Of a stretch of 64,000 nt of DNA, positions 55,210 to 62,654 are shown piece after piece; the first letter of the stretch is position 1, and the number at the start of each line of letters is the position of its first letter. Source of the DNA: Oscillatoria acuminata PCC 6304 (GTDB taxonomy: Bacteria; Cyanobacteriota; Cyanobacteriia; Cyanobacteriales; Laspinemataceae). The notes beneath the pieces are model-generated. The model was not told where the DNA came from. It searched no databases and was given only the letters and a program-made list of their open reading frames with translations. The position numbers and the translations under genes are program-made. The stretch lies in assembly GCF_000317105.1 (NCBI RefSeq), contig NC_019693.1, positions 4,837,227 to 4,901,226 on the forward strand, read 5' to 3'.

Positions 55210-55459
55210 CCCTATCCTCCATCCGTGCTGAGGAAGGCGATCGGGTTGAACCCCGATGCCACAACTGTCGGCTTTATAAATTTTCTGTAAAGTTAAAACC
55301 GGATGGGGATGGAAACTTTGTTTTCTGGTTATAATATACAGCATCCCCAGTTTTCCCTGTAATCAGCAACATCTTGTATCATTTTCGGAAGCTATTTAGT
55401 AGCTTATGATACAAAACATAGCGGTTTCAGAGATTTGGTCATTCCAGGAGTGTCGAACA

Positions 55460-56005
55460 ATGAAATTTAAAACCCTTTCCCTCGGATTATCGATGATGAT
55501 GGCGGCGATCGGACTCAGCGCTCCATCGGCTCAGTCTACCTCAAATTTGAGTCTTACCTACTCTTGTGAAAGTCGAGAGAATGGCCTGAGTCTGATTGCT
55601 CGACTTTCCGCTGAAGGCCGTTCTATAGAGGAGCGAGAGGTTTTCAACTGGAGTCGATTACCCTCAACCGCTAATCCCAACCAGATTTGTCAAAGGGTTC
55701 AAGACAAATTGCAGCAATATGCGAGTAAACAGGGCATCCATGATATTTATGGATTCGCGGTTTATGAGATCAATGGTAAACCCTCTGTATGTCTGGATCA
55801 ACAAGCAACAGATCAGTGTACGCAGGTTTTATTTAATAGTCAGCAGATCAACCAACCTGATGCTTCAACACCCGAGATGGTGGCCATATTGAATAACATT
55901 CTATCGGCACAAGTTCGAGGGAATGAAAACCAACCGACTGATCCGACTCGGACATACCAATCTGGGAGCTTCCATGTCCCCCTCTGGCGGATATTGTGGA
56001 ACTAA
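55460..56005 (+). CDS. COP23-domain secreted protein
   Basis: 181 aa from ATG 55460, chosen because AGGAG (55446-55450) precedes it. The frame extends upstream to 55406. A signal peptide (MKFKTLSLGLSMMMAAIGLSAPSAQS) is followed by a domain I identify with the circadian-oscillating-protein-23 family, from the pattern SLTYSCES...VFNWSRLPSTANPNQICQRVQDKLQQYA...GFAVYEINGKPSVCLDQQATDQCTQVLF. Three or four Cys suggest disulfides in the periplasm. Function of COP23 proteins is unknown. It follows the TPS-CHAT operon by about 335 bp on the same strand and may or may not be part of it. Confidence 0.82.
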   Translation: MKFKTLSLGLSMMMAAIGLSAPSAQSTSNLSLTYSCESRENGLSLIARLSAEGRSIEEREVFNWSRLPSTANPNQICQRVQDKLQQYASKQGIHDIYGFAVYEINGKPSVCLDQQATDQCTQVLFNSQQINQPDASTPEMVAILNNILSAQVRGNENQPTDPTRTYQSGSFHVPLWRILWN

Positions 56006-56019
56006 AGGATAAAGGATTC

Positions 56020-56057
56020 GCCGATATAAAGTCAATTAAGATATGCTTTATATCGGC
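56020..56057 (+). terminator. 12-bp hairpin downstream of the COP23 gene
   Basis: GCCGATATAAAG pairs with CTTTATATCGGC across a 14-nt loop, 15 bp after the COP23 stop, followed by TAAAAATG. Confidence 0.5.
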
Positions 56058-56090
56058 TAAAAATGTCCTCTAGTCGTCTTTAATAAGTCA

Positions 56091-56145
56091 AAAAAATTGT
56101 AGAGAAACCTGGAACACTTCAACCAAATTTTCCCTACAATTTTTT
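56091..56145. terminator. Probable bidirectional terminator between COP23 and pseudokinase genes
   Basis: AAAAAATTGTAG (56091-56102) pairs with CTACAATTTTTT (56134-56145). T-runs follow the stem on both strands, and the flanking genes converge here, as expected for a shared terminator. Confidence 0.6.
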
Positions 56146-56282
56146 AATTTTTCTGGGCTGAGGATTAGGGGGAAATTGCCTAACCGTTGTCTTGGTAATC
56201 ATTGAAATCGTCATCCGGTCTGAACTCTTGTGAAATTTGACTAATCTCCTGATTCAGGCCAGATTTAAGCCCACATCCCAGA

Positions 56283-57722
56283 TTAAGGCATCAGGGCCTC
56301 AATTTCCTTAATTTTTCTATTCGTCTGTTCTCGCAAATCTCCTGGAATGTTGCCCTGTTTATTGTTCAAGAATTCAGTCAATAACCCGTGAGCGTCTGAA
56401 TATTTAGTTTGCTTGACTAAGATATCAGCTTTATTCCAGACTGCCCAAATTTCTTCTCTCGGTTCATTATACCAGGGATTATTCGGATCCTTATACACTT
56501 GAATCACTTGATCGAAGTAGTCGATCGCCAACTCAAACTGTCCTTGCAAGAAAGCTATATTTCCTAGGCAATTCCAAGCCGCTGCATAATTTTCTCGGAG
56601 GGCTTCAGCAGCAGAACATAATTTATATCTTTCTTGCGTATTTTGAGAATTTTTTTGTCCCATTGCATAGGCTTTAAGGAGCATAGCTTGAGCTACAAAA
56701 TCCGAGCGATATTTTAATGCTTGTTCAGCGGCTGAAATAGCTTGATCATAGTCTTGTAAGTGGTTAAATTCATTCCCTCTTTGTATCAAAAGATAAGCTT
56801 GAAGATTCCTATAAGCTCTTGTAAATATAGGGGTAGAAAGGGCAACCAAAAACAGAATGGCGACTATCGAAAGAAATTTGGGGGGTAACTTCAGGTAAAC
56901 CGAGAGTTGAGATAGATTCAAATGACGGAAGAATTGGGAGAATAGTTGATTCTTCTTTAAATCTCTTAAAACCTCATCTACAGAGTCATAACGATTTCTA
57001 AAATAGGGATTGACCATTTTATCGAGAGTAGCGGCCAAACTGTCGCTAACCTGGGCTAGGTTGCGCCATCTGAAACTGCTATTACCCTCTTGTAGTTGCG
57101 TGGGTTGAACCCCTGTGAGCGCCTGAATAGCAATGGAACCCACCGCATAAATATCGGAGTGAAACCCGGGGGTTTCCCGCGCTGTATCTGGGGGCATATA
57201 ACCGGGAGTCCCCCATTGCATCGGACTCAACTCGTGGCAACGGACAGCGCCAAAATCAATCAAGACTAACTTTCCATCGGATCTGCGCCGGATGAAACTA
57301 TGGGGATTAATATCCAGGTGAGGACCACCCACGGTATGAAAAAATTTTAAAATTTCTAGGATTTCTTGAATCAGAACAATGACTCGTGCCTCATTCCAAG
57401 GTTTGCCGTCCTTGAGTTCATGGGCCAGGGATTCCCCATAAATTCGTTCATAAACTAAATAGAAGACTCCATCCCGGTCAAATTCATCGAGTTGTGCCGG
57501 AATTTGAGGATGTTTACCCAGTTTGTAAAGTCGGTCCGCTTCTTGTCGAAATAAATGCTTGGCTTCTTCAAAAGAACGGGGGGGATGAGGGTGGGGGACA
57601 ATTTTTTTAATAATGTACTCGGGGGTGAGGACTCCGGGCTGATTGTCCGCTAAATAGGTCTGGCGAAATGGAGTCTTGCCGCCAATTAAGCTATTCAGGT
57701 AGTAGCCGTTATCGCTAGACAT
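56283..57722 (-). CDS. Kinase-like protein with degenerate catalytic loop, membrane helix and TPR tail
   Basis: 479 aa. A Hanks-type kinase domain (1-265) retains a candidate Lys39/40 (EYIIKKI), DFG at 156-158 and the P-loop-like segment GGKTPFRQTYLAD (degenerate). The catalytic loop is HLDINPHSF: the Arg of HRD is Leu and the Asn of HRDxxxxN is Ser142, so it is probably a pseudokinase. A membrane helix (about 283-303, FLSIVAILFLVALSTPIF) and a TPR region (about 305-479, ALKYRSDFVAQAMLLKAYAM, LGNIAFLQGQFELAIDYFDQV) follow. The ATG overlaps the stop of the active kinase upstream (TAATG), indicating translational coupling. The TPRs would bind a client on the far side of the membrane. Confidence 0.87.
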   Translation of the reverse strand: MSSDNGYYLNSLIGGKTPFRQTYLADNQPGVLTPEYIIKKIVPHPHPPRSFEEAKHLFRQEADRLYKLGKHPQIPAQLDEFDRDGVFYLVYERIYGESLAHELKDGKPWNEARVIVLIQEILEILKFFHTVGGPHLDINPHSFIRRRSDGKLVLIDFGAVRCHELSPMQWGTPGYMPPDTARETPGFHSDIYAVGSIAIQALTGVQPTQLQEGNSSFRWRNLAQVSDSLAATLDKMVNPYFRNRYDSVDEVLRDLKKNQLFSQFFRHLNLSQLSVYLKLPPKFLSIVAILFLVALSTPIFTRAYRNLQAYLLIQRGNEFNHLQDYDQAISAAEQALKYRSDFVAQAMLLKAYAMGQKNSQNTQERYKLCSAAEALRENYAAAWNCLGNIAFLQGQFELAIDYFDQVIQVYKDPNNPWYNEPREEIWAVWNKADILVKQTKYSDAHGLLTEFLNNKQGNIPGDLREQTNRKIKEIEALMP

Positions 57723-58609
57723 TAGAGTTTGCTCCCGATGCTATGTAAGGGTGATAAATCTTGGAGAACTTCGGTGGCTGATTGGTAGCGTTCTTGATAG
57801 TGAGCGCGTACCATTTTTTCTAAAATTTTGCTTAAGTCTGGACTGAATGGCAAGGGAGGAAAGTGGAGTTTACCTGTTTGAGTATCATAATCAAATTGCC
57901 GGGGAGGTCTGCCCGTTGCGGCATAGAGAGCAACCATTCCTAACGCATAAATATCGCTATTTGTGCGAGGTTTTCCGGCCATTTGTTCGGGGGGTGCATA
58001 GCCTGGAGTGCCAATACAAATCGTAATTTCTGACTGCTTTCCCTCCAAGGTTGCTTTAATTTCTTTGAAAGCGCCAAAATCAATCACGACTATCTTGCGG
58101 TCCGATTTCCTGCGGATTAAATTGTTGGGGTTGATATCACGATGGCTGACCGGGGGTTCTAGGGATTGGATTAGTTTTAAAACAGTAAGAACGTCCCACA
58201 ACAGGCCAATCACAGCCCCTTCACTCCAAGGTTTGCCGGTTTCAATTTCTTTGCTCAGTTCTTGACCGTCGATAAAGTCCTGAACAAAATAGAATCCGTT
58301 ATTTTGTTCAAAATTATCCCAAAGGCTAGGAATTTGAGGGTGATGTCCTAGCTTTTCTAAAACCCCAGCTTCTCGCTGGAATCGCTCCCTTGCGTCTTCT
58401 AAACTCAATGGAATATTGGGACCCAGTTTGAGTTGCTTGATCACGCATTGGCCTCGGTCTTGCGGCGAATTCGCTACTGCCAGATAGGTCTGGCCAAACC
58501 CCCCTCCCCCCAAATGTTTGAGAATTTGGTAGGAGGTTCCTTTCTGCCCTTTTAAGGTGGTGCCGGTTCTGAGTTGTTCTGCTGGATTCATTAGGGTTAG
58601 GGCTTCCAT
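57722..58609 (-). CDS. Serine/threonine protein kinase (Hanks type)
   Basis: 295 aa, a single catalytic domain with no membrane helix. G-loop GGGGFGQTYLA (34-44), ATP-binding Lys58 (VIKQL), catalytic loop HRDINPNN (156-163) and DFG (177-179) are all intact, and the activation-loop P+1 motif is GTPGYAPPE. It is likely an active kinase, probably phosphorylating Ser/Thr of envelope or regulatory proteins. The frame starts at ATG 58609 with a second ATG six codons on (MNPAEQLRTGTTLKGQ), either of which could serve. It is encoded immediately before the pseudokinase gene and translationally coupled to it, so the two probably form a pair. Confidence 0.92.
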   Translation of the reverse strand: MEALTLMNPAEQLRTGTTLKGQKGTSYQILKHLGGGGFGQTYLAVANSPQDRGQCVIKQLKLGPNIPLSLEDARERFQREAGVLEKLGHHPQIPSLWDNFEQNNGFYFVQDFIDGQELSKEIETGKPWSEGAVIGLLWDVLTVLKLIQSLEPPVSHRDINPNNLIRRKSDRKIVVIDFGAFKEIKATLEGKQSEITICIGTPGYAPPEQMAGKPRTNSDIYALGMVALYAATGRPPRQFDYDTQTGKLHFPPLPFSPDLSKILEKMVRAHYQERYQSATEVLQDLSPLHSIGSKL

Positions 58610-58998
58610 TGGCAGCGACTGGATTTGGATCCACTGATGTTAAACATGGACCAGGGGAACGTTTTGTTTAGTCTACTCCCAAACAGGGGTTGGCGATCGC
58701 AGCCTTTGCCAAAGCCTCAAGCGGCGCTTCCCTATTATTCCCGTTCCATTTCAACAAGTTGCCAATCCTAGTGTAATCGGAAAACAGGTCGTGCCTCTTC
58801 TCAAGGTTAGAAACCGGGTTTCTTTCCCTGCTCTTTACCCTCTTAGCCATCAAGTAGGGCCAGAAACCCGGTTTCTTGTCCCTGGGAACTCCTTTCTCCG
58901 AGGAAGCCCCTGAGACCCCTAACATCTTCGGGGGATGGGGTTTTGGACCCGATCGCCCTTTCCTTGGAGGGGTTTGATGCCAGTAGTCTGGGGCCTTT
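58610..58998. other. Gap with palindromic repeats
   Basis: AGAAACCGGGTTTCT occurs at 58809-58823 and AGAAACCCGGTTTCT at 58862-58876, 39 bp apart, members of the palindrome family also found at 9470 and 21662. No gene is seen. Confidence 0.45.
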
Positions 58999-60411
58999 TT
59001 ATGAAGGTTTTCGCAATTTTACAAAGCGATCGCACTCCTGGGAATACTCCTTAACCACATACCGTTTCAACACTGTTTGTAACGTAAAATAGCCCTCTTT
59101 TTTTGTTGATTTTTCAATCAAAGACCGTCCTCGCAGAGAGGTTAAAACTTCAATCAGTTCCCCTCCCGATTGGAAATTCAGATGTTCCCGTAATTGCTGA
59201 ATCGAAACTGCCCCCTCCTGACCGGCTAGATAGTACATCATTTGCTTTTCCGGTTCCGATAACCGATTAAACTGCTGATCCAACAATTGCTTAACCGGGT
59301 CGCCAATCAGAATCGTATCCAAGGTAAAAAGCTGTGAAACACTCCCTCCAAATAAGTCTTTAATCCGGCTGACTACGATATTTAACCACAGGGGATTTCC
59401 TCCATACTGTCGGCGGAGGGGATTCCAATCCTCGGGATCGGATAAGCCCAGTTCCTGAAACCATTGTTGCACGGCTTCTTTTTCCAATCCATTCAGGATA
59501 TATGAACGGACCGGCTGTTGTGCGGTTTCGAGCAGCGCAATATCTGCCGGAGTTTCCCAGGTGGTGAGGAGTAGACAACTGTTATGGCGTTCTCTGCCGA
59601 GGCGCTGAAATAGCTCTCCATAGTCCTCATATCCTTCTCGATACTGTCCCGCCCGATCGCCTTCTCGCAGAATCGCTTCTAGGTTATCCAACACCAGCAA
59701 GCATCGATGCTGCCGTAAATAATCCAGCAAAAAGGAAATTCTGTCATCCGTATTTTCTCGGGAATTTGGCAGGGGCTGCTGGGGGAAAAATTCCATCCAA
59801 TCCGCCAGCAACCCATTCAGGGAAGGCCGATTGCGTAAAGAGCGCCAGATGATGTATTCAAACTCGACTTGCATCTGTTTGACCAGAGTCACAGCCAAAG
59901 CCGTTTTCCCCATCCCGCCCATTCCCACCAAAGAAACGATCCGACACCCCTGGTCTAAAATGAATTCTTTCAGGGTTTTCAGGGGTTCTGTTCGGCCATA
60001 AAATAGGGCAATCTCCGGTGCTTCACCCCAATCTTGGCATTGAGTCAGCGTTTTGCTGTTGTATCCAACTTCAGCCAGCCAGTCGGGGATATCCGAGTAG
60101 CGCTTGAGTTCATTACTGTCGCGATCGGTAAGGATTTCGACATATCGATATAAGGTTCGGCTCAGAGCCACTCTAACTCCTCCGGGGTCTCGATAGAGTT
60201 GAGCCGCGATTTCGTCTGGACTTTGCCTGCAAAGCAACCCGCGCAGATAAGTCTTTTCGACCGGGGTCAGTGTCGTTTCCCGGTCCCCGGCGGTTAGTTC
60301 TTGCTTCGCCTGAGCCAGATCCGCGTATAACCGCTCTAGGTCCCAGTCGTTTGCCGCCGAGCAAAATTGCTCGGCAGAGTCACTGTTGGGTGACGGTGGG
60401 GGAGATGTCAT
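58999..60411 (-). CDS. NB-ARC NTPase without C-terminal sensor repeats
   Basis: 470 aa, starting at ATG 60411 behind GAGGAG. Residues 1-110 form an N-terminal helical module (LTPVEKTYLRGLLCRQSPDEIAAQLYRDPGGVRVALSRTLYRYVEILT), a winged/HTH-like segment common at the front of cyanobacterial NB-ARC/WD40 proteins. The NB-ARC NTPase has Walker A GMGGMGKTAL (163-172), Walker B CLLVLDNLE near 238-245 and a GGNPLWLNIVV GxP-type motif. It ends after a winged-helix domain (LRGRSLIEKSTKKEGYFTLQTVLKRYVVKEY), where relatives continue into WD40 or TPR sensors. The form is therefore truncated or compact. It may be a death-like signalling switch. Confidence 0.88.
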   Translation of the reverse strand: MTSPPPSPNSDSAEQFCSAANDWDLERLYADLAQAKQELTAGDRETTLTPVEKTYLRGLLCRQSPDEIAAQLYRDPGGVRVALSRTLYRYVEILTDRDSNELKRYSDIPDWLAEVGYNSKTLTQCQDWGEAPEIALFYGRTEPLKTLKEFILDQGCRIVSLVGMGGMGKTALAVTLVKQMQVEFEYIIWRSLRNRPSLNGLLADWMEFFPQQPLPNSRENTDDRISFLLDYLRQHRCLLVLDNLEAILREGDRAGQYREGYEDYGELFQRLGRERHNSCLLLTTWETPADIALLETAQQPVRSYILNGLEKEAVQQWFQELGLSDPEDWNPLRRQYGGNPLWLNIVVSRIKDLFGGSVSQLFTLDTILIGDPVKQLLDQQFNRLSEPEKQMMYYLAGQEGAVSIQQLREHLNFQSGGELIEVLTSLRGRSLIEKSTKKEGYFTLQTVLKRYVVKEYSQECDRFVKLRKPS

Positions 60412-60593
60412 GATCGGAACTCCTCATCAAGTTGCTAATGCCAAACCTAACGAACTGCCATGAGTGGTTAGTTGACAAATCAGTGCTGATAGCAACAGTT
60501 TATCCCGAGGGTGCTTTCAAAAGAAGCAAACTCCCACATAAATTAACAATTCACCGGGCGTTTTTCTCCTTGAACCCGCTTTTGAGGAAGTGA

Positions 60594-61779
60594 TAAGCTG
60601 TTCAGCATTTAAACTGGGATAACGGCGTTTCCCTTATTTTTTAATTTACGGGACCAGCGAATAATTAGCTCTCCTTCATTTAAAAGCTTATGTAATAAAG
60701 CCTCTAAATCTTCAATAGAGGTAAATAGTCGATGAGCAACATATTCTTTAGCTGAGTGCCAAACCAACTCTATCAAGTTGTAGTCTGGGCTATATTTCGG
60801 AAGAAACTCTAATTGAATGTTGGGCATATTTTCCCCAATTTTTTGAATAAATTCCGCCTTTTTATGAAAACTGGCATTATCAAGAATAATAATAATTTTG
60901 GGTCCCTTTACTGAAAAATCATGGGCAGATTTCCCTGAATCGCACCATTCTTGGATTAGCTCTTGATAAAAAACTTTTAAAACGTTATAAAAACTTTCTG
61001 AATTGCTGGTTTTTAAAAACTCCACAAATCTTTTTTTGTCAGAATACCGGATGCCACCCATGACATTGACCCGTCCATTCCTCCTATCACCCCTTAGCTG
61101 CTTTCGCTTTCCTTTTTTACACCAATTTTTTCTTCTTATTACTCTCAAACTAAATCCGCTTTCGTCCCAAAACCATACCTGCAAAAGTTCTGGGGTTTCT
61201 TTTTCTATTCTTAAATACTCAGACAATTTTTTCTTAAACTCTTTTCTTTCTTCCTCATCTCTCTTAGACTCTAAGCTATATTTTCCCCAAATGTAGACAT
61301 ACTTTTTTTTAGCTAATATCCTTCTGATTTGGGAGCCACTCAGTTGAATTCCGGTTATTTCATGCAAATAAGTAGCTAATCTATGAGCCGTCCATCGTCC
61401 AAATTCATATCCTAACTCAGTGGGTTCTTTGGATAGTGTTTCTAATAAAAGGTTAACATACTCTTCAGTGGCCTTTTTGTTATTGCCTTCCATCCTCTTG
61501 TCTCTTAAACTTTCCAGGTTATCGGGGTCTCCATGAATACACCAATGGCATACTGTATTGATAGAGACCCCGATAAATTTAGCGATTTGAGCTTGAGTCT
61601 TCCCATCGTTCAGTAAGAGAAGCATTAAGATCCTTTCTCGGATCTCTCCATTGGGTTCCTCTTTCATGGCTTTTTGAAGTTTTTTGAGTTGTTCAGGCGT
61701 TAAGCACTTGGCAGCTGGCATGGGTTTGATTGTTATGGGAGGTCTGACTATTATACCAATTTAAATGCTGAACAGCTTA
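60594..61779. mobile_element. IS630-family insertion sequence, intact
   Basis: Terminal inverted repeats AAGCTGTTCAGCATTTAAA and the complement (at least 19 bp perfect, two mismatches beyond) bound a 1.18-kb element, flanked by a TA duplication (60594-60595 and 61778-61779) as expected for IS630/Tc1. One transposase gene runs on the minus strand. Its AT-rich codon use differs from the neighbours, consistent with recent arrival. It inserted about 180 bp upstream of the NB-ARC gene. Confidence 0.92.
60609..61721 (-). CDS. IS630-family DDE transposase
   Basis: 370 aa, full length in a single frame. An N-terminal helix-turn-helix (DGKTQAQIAKFIGVSINTVCHW) and winged region bind the ends. The DDE catalytic triad is visible as Asp in VWFWDESGFSL, Asp in IIILDNASFHK and Glu in YSPDYNLIELVWHSAKEY, the IS630 variant with D, D and E close to the C-terminus. 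No frameshift is needed and no stop interrupts it, so the element may be active. The ATG at 61721 lies just inside the right terminal repeat. Confidence 0.95.
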   Translation of the reverse strand: MPAAKCLTPEQLKKLQKAMKEEPNGEIRERILMLLLLNDGKTQAQIAKFIGVSINTVCHWCIHGDPDNLESLRDKRMEGNNKKATEEYVNLLLETLSKEPTELGYEFGRWTAHRLATYLHEITGIQLSGSQIRRILAKKKYVYIWGKYSLESKRDEEERKEFKKKLSEYLRIEKETPELLQVWFWDESGFSLRVIRRKNWCKKGKRKQLRGDRRNGRVNVMGGIRYSDKKRFVEFLKTSNSESFYNVLKVFYQELIQEWCDSGKSAHDFSVKGPKIIIILDNASFHKKAEFIQKIGENMPNIQLEFLPKYSPDYNLIELVWHSAKEYVAHRLFTSIEDLEALLHKLLNEGELIIRWSRKLKNKGNAVIPV

Positions 61780-62241
61780 CGGAATTTCGTTCTGATCTGT
61801 CTATAAAAACCCGCACCCTCAAGGGTGGGGCTATACAGACAAAGCCCGTGGTTCGACCCTTCGACTAGCTCAGGGCAGGCTTTGCTCACCAGAGCCCTGC
61901 GCGGGCTAATCCAGGAAATGGACTTTTAACAACTGGATTTGGGATGAGGAGAGCCAGAGGCGGTTTTGAGTCCAGGTTCCCCTTCCTGTCCTGGATTTGC
62001 AGCCATTCTCCCTCGGAATAGCCGGGACAATCCCCCGATGATTGTTACCCCGATTAGGTCCAAAAACCGGGCCAACAAGTCTTGAAAAAGCCCGATGCCA
62101 TCAGATATCCAACTACTGCTAACGAGACTTACTAATCAGCGACTAATATCTGCTAGTTGATTGATTCGATGGACATTGAATAAGTTAGATACAAGACAAC
62201 CTCAGTTTGTCTAACTCCATTGTTCCCTACCCGGAAGCATC
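61780..62241. other. Gap with R5 repeat
   Basis: Contains an R5 copy at 61803-61911 (CCCGCACCCTCAAGGGTGGGG then GGGCTTTGTCTGTATAGCC-like tract in the opposite reading) directly beside the IS630 right end. No gene is recognised in the remaining 330 bp. Confidence 0.4.
61803..61911. repeat. R5 repeat, third copy
   Basis: Shares CCGCACCCT(C/G)AAGGGTGGGG and the following CTATACAGAC(A/G)AAGCC with 3345-3389 and ends with GAGCCCTGCGCGGGCT, which matches the outer arm of the 3651-3692 copy. Confidence 0.55.
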
Positions 62242-62466
62242 ATGAGCCAACTCTTTAGTCCTGCCCAGATCCAGCTATTTCCAGAGTTTGTTCAGGCCAG
62301 GGTTGACGAAACCATTGCGCCTAATCAACCCGGGCGCGTGTACTGCCAGGGTTCCTACTGGCCCGCCAAACTCTACCGACCTGAATGCCAAGTTATCCTG
62401 CAACCCTCCCAGGCGGTGTTTGCCGTGGGTCTTGAGGGAATTACGTTACTGATTGTTCCCCAGTAA
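62242..62466 (+). CDS. Small NfeD-like OB-fold protein
   Basis: 74 aa, starting at ATG 62242. The sequence PGRVYCQGSYWPAKLYRPECQVILQPSQAVFAVGLEGITLLIVP resembles the C-terminal OB-fold domain of NfeD proteins (GRVRxxGxxWxA...G..V.VV...G..L.V.P), the form often seen in short cyanobacterial genes. No membrane part or protease domain is present, so it is a stand-alone domain. Function is not known. Confidence 0.7.
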   Translation: MSQLFSPAQIQLFPEFVQARVDETIAPNQPGRVYCQGSYWPAKLYRPECQVILQPSQAVFAVGLEGITLLIVPQ

Positions 62467-62654
62467 GTCTTCGATTTGGACCCAGGGGGTTCATTAATTC
62501 AGCAATTCGACGTGAATTGAATGGATATTTCTCACTTCAGCTTTTCCAGAACAGGGCTGTTGACGGGCTGTGCTGTGCATTTTTTGGGATCAATCTGTCA
62601 TCAGCCCATCAGACTTTCTCCCTTGATGTTGAATTTATTCTTTTGAGGTCAATC

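Noticed and set aside
54907-55344. 145-aa minus-strand frame at the end of the CHAT gene
   Set aside because: Shadow of the CHAT gene and its 27-bp duplication, which gives a spurious NHLATSGIDNHLATSGID repeat.
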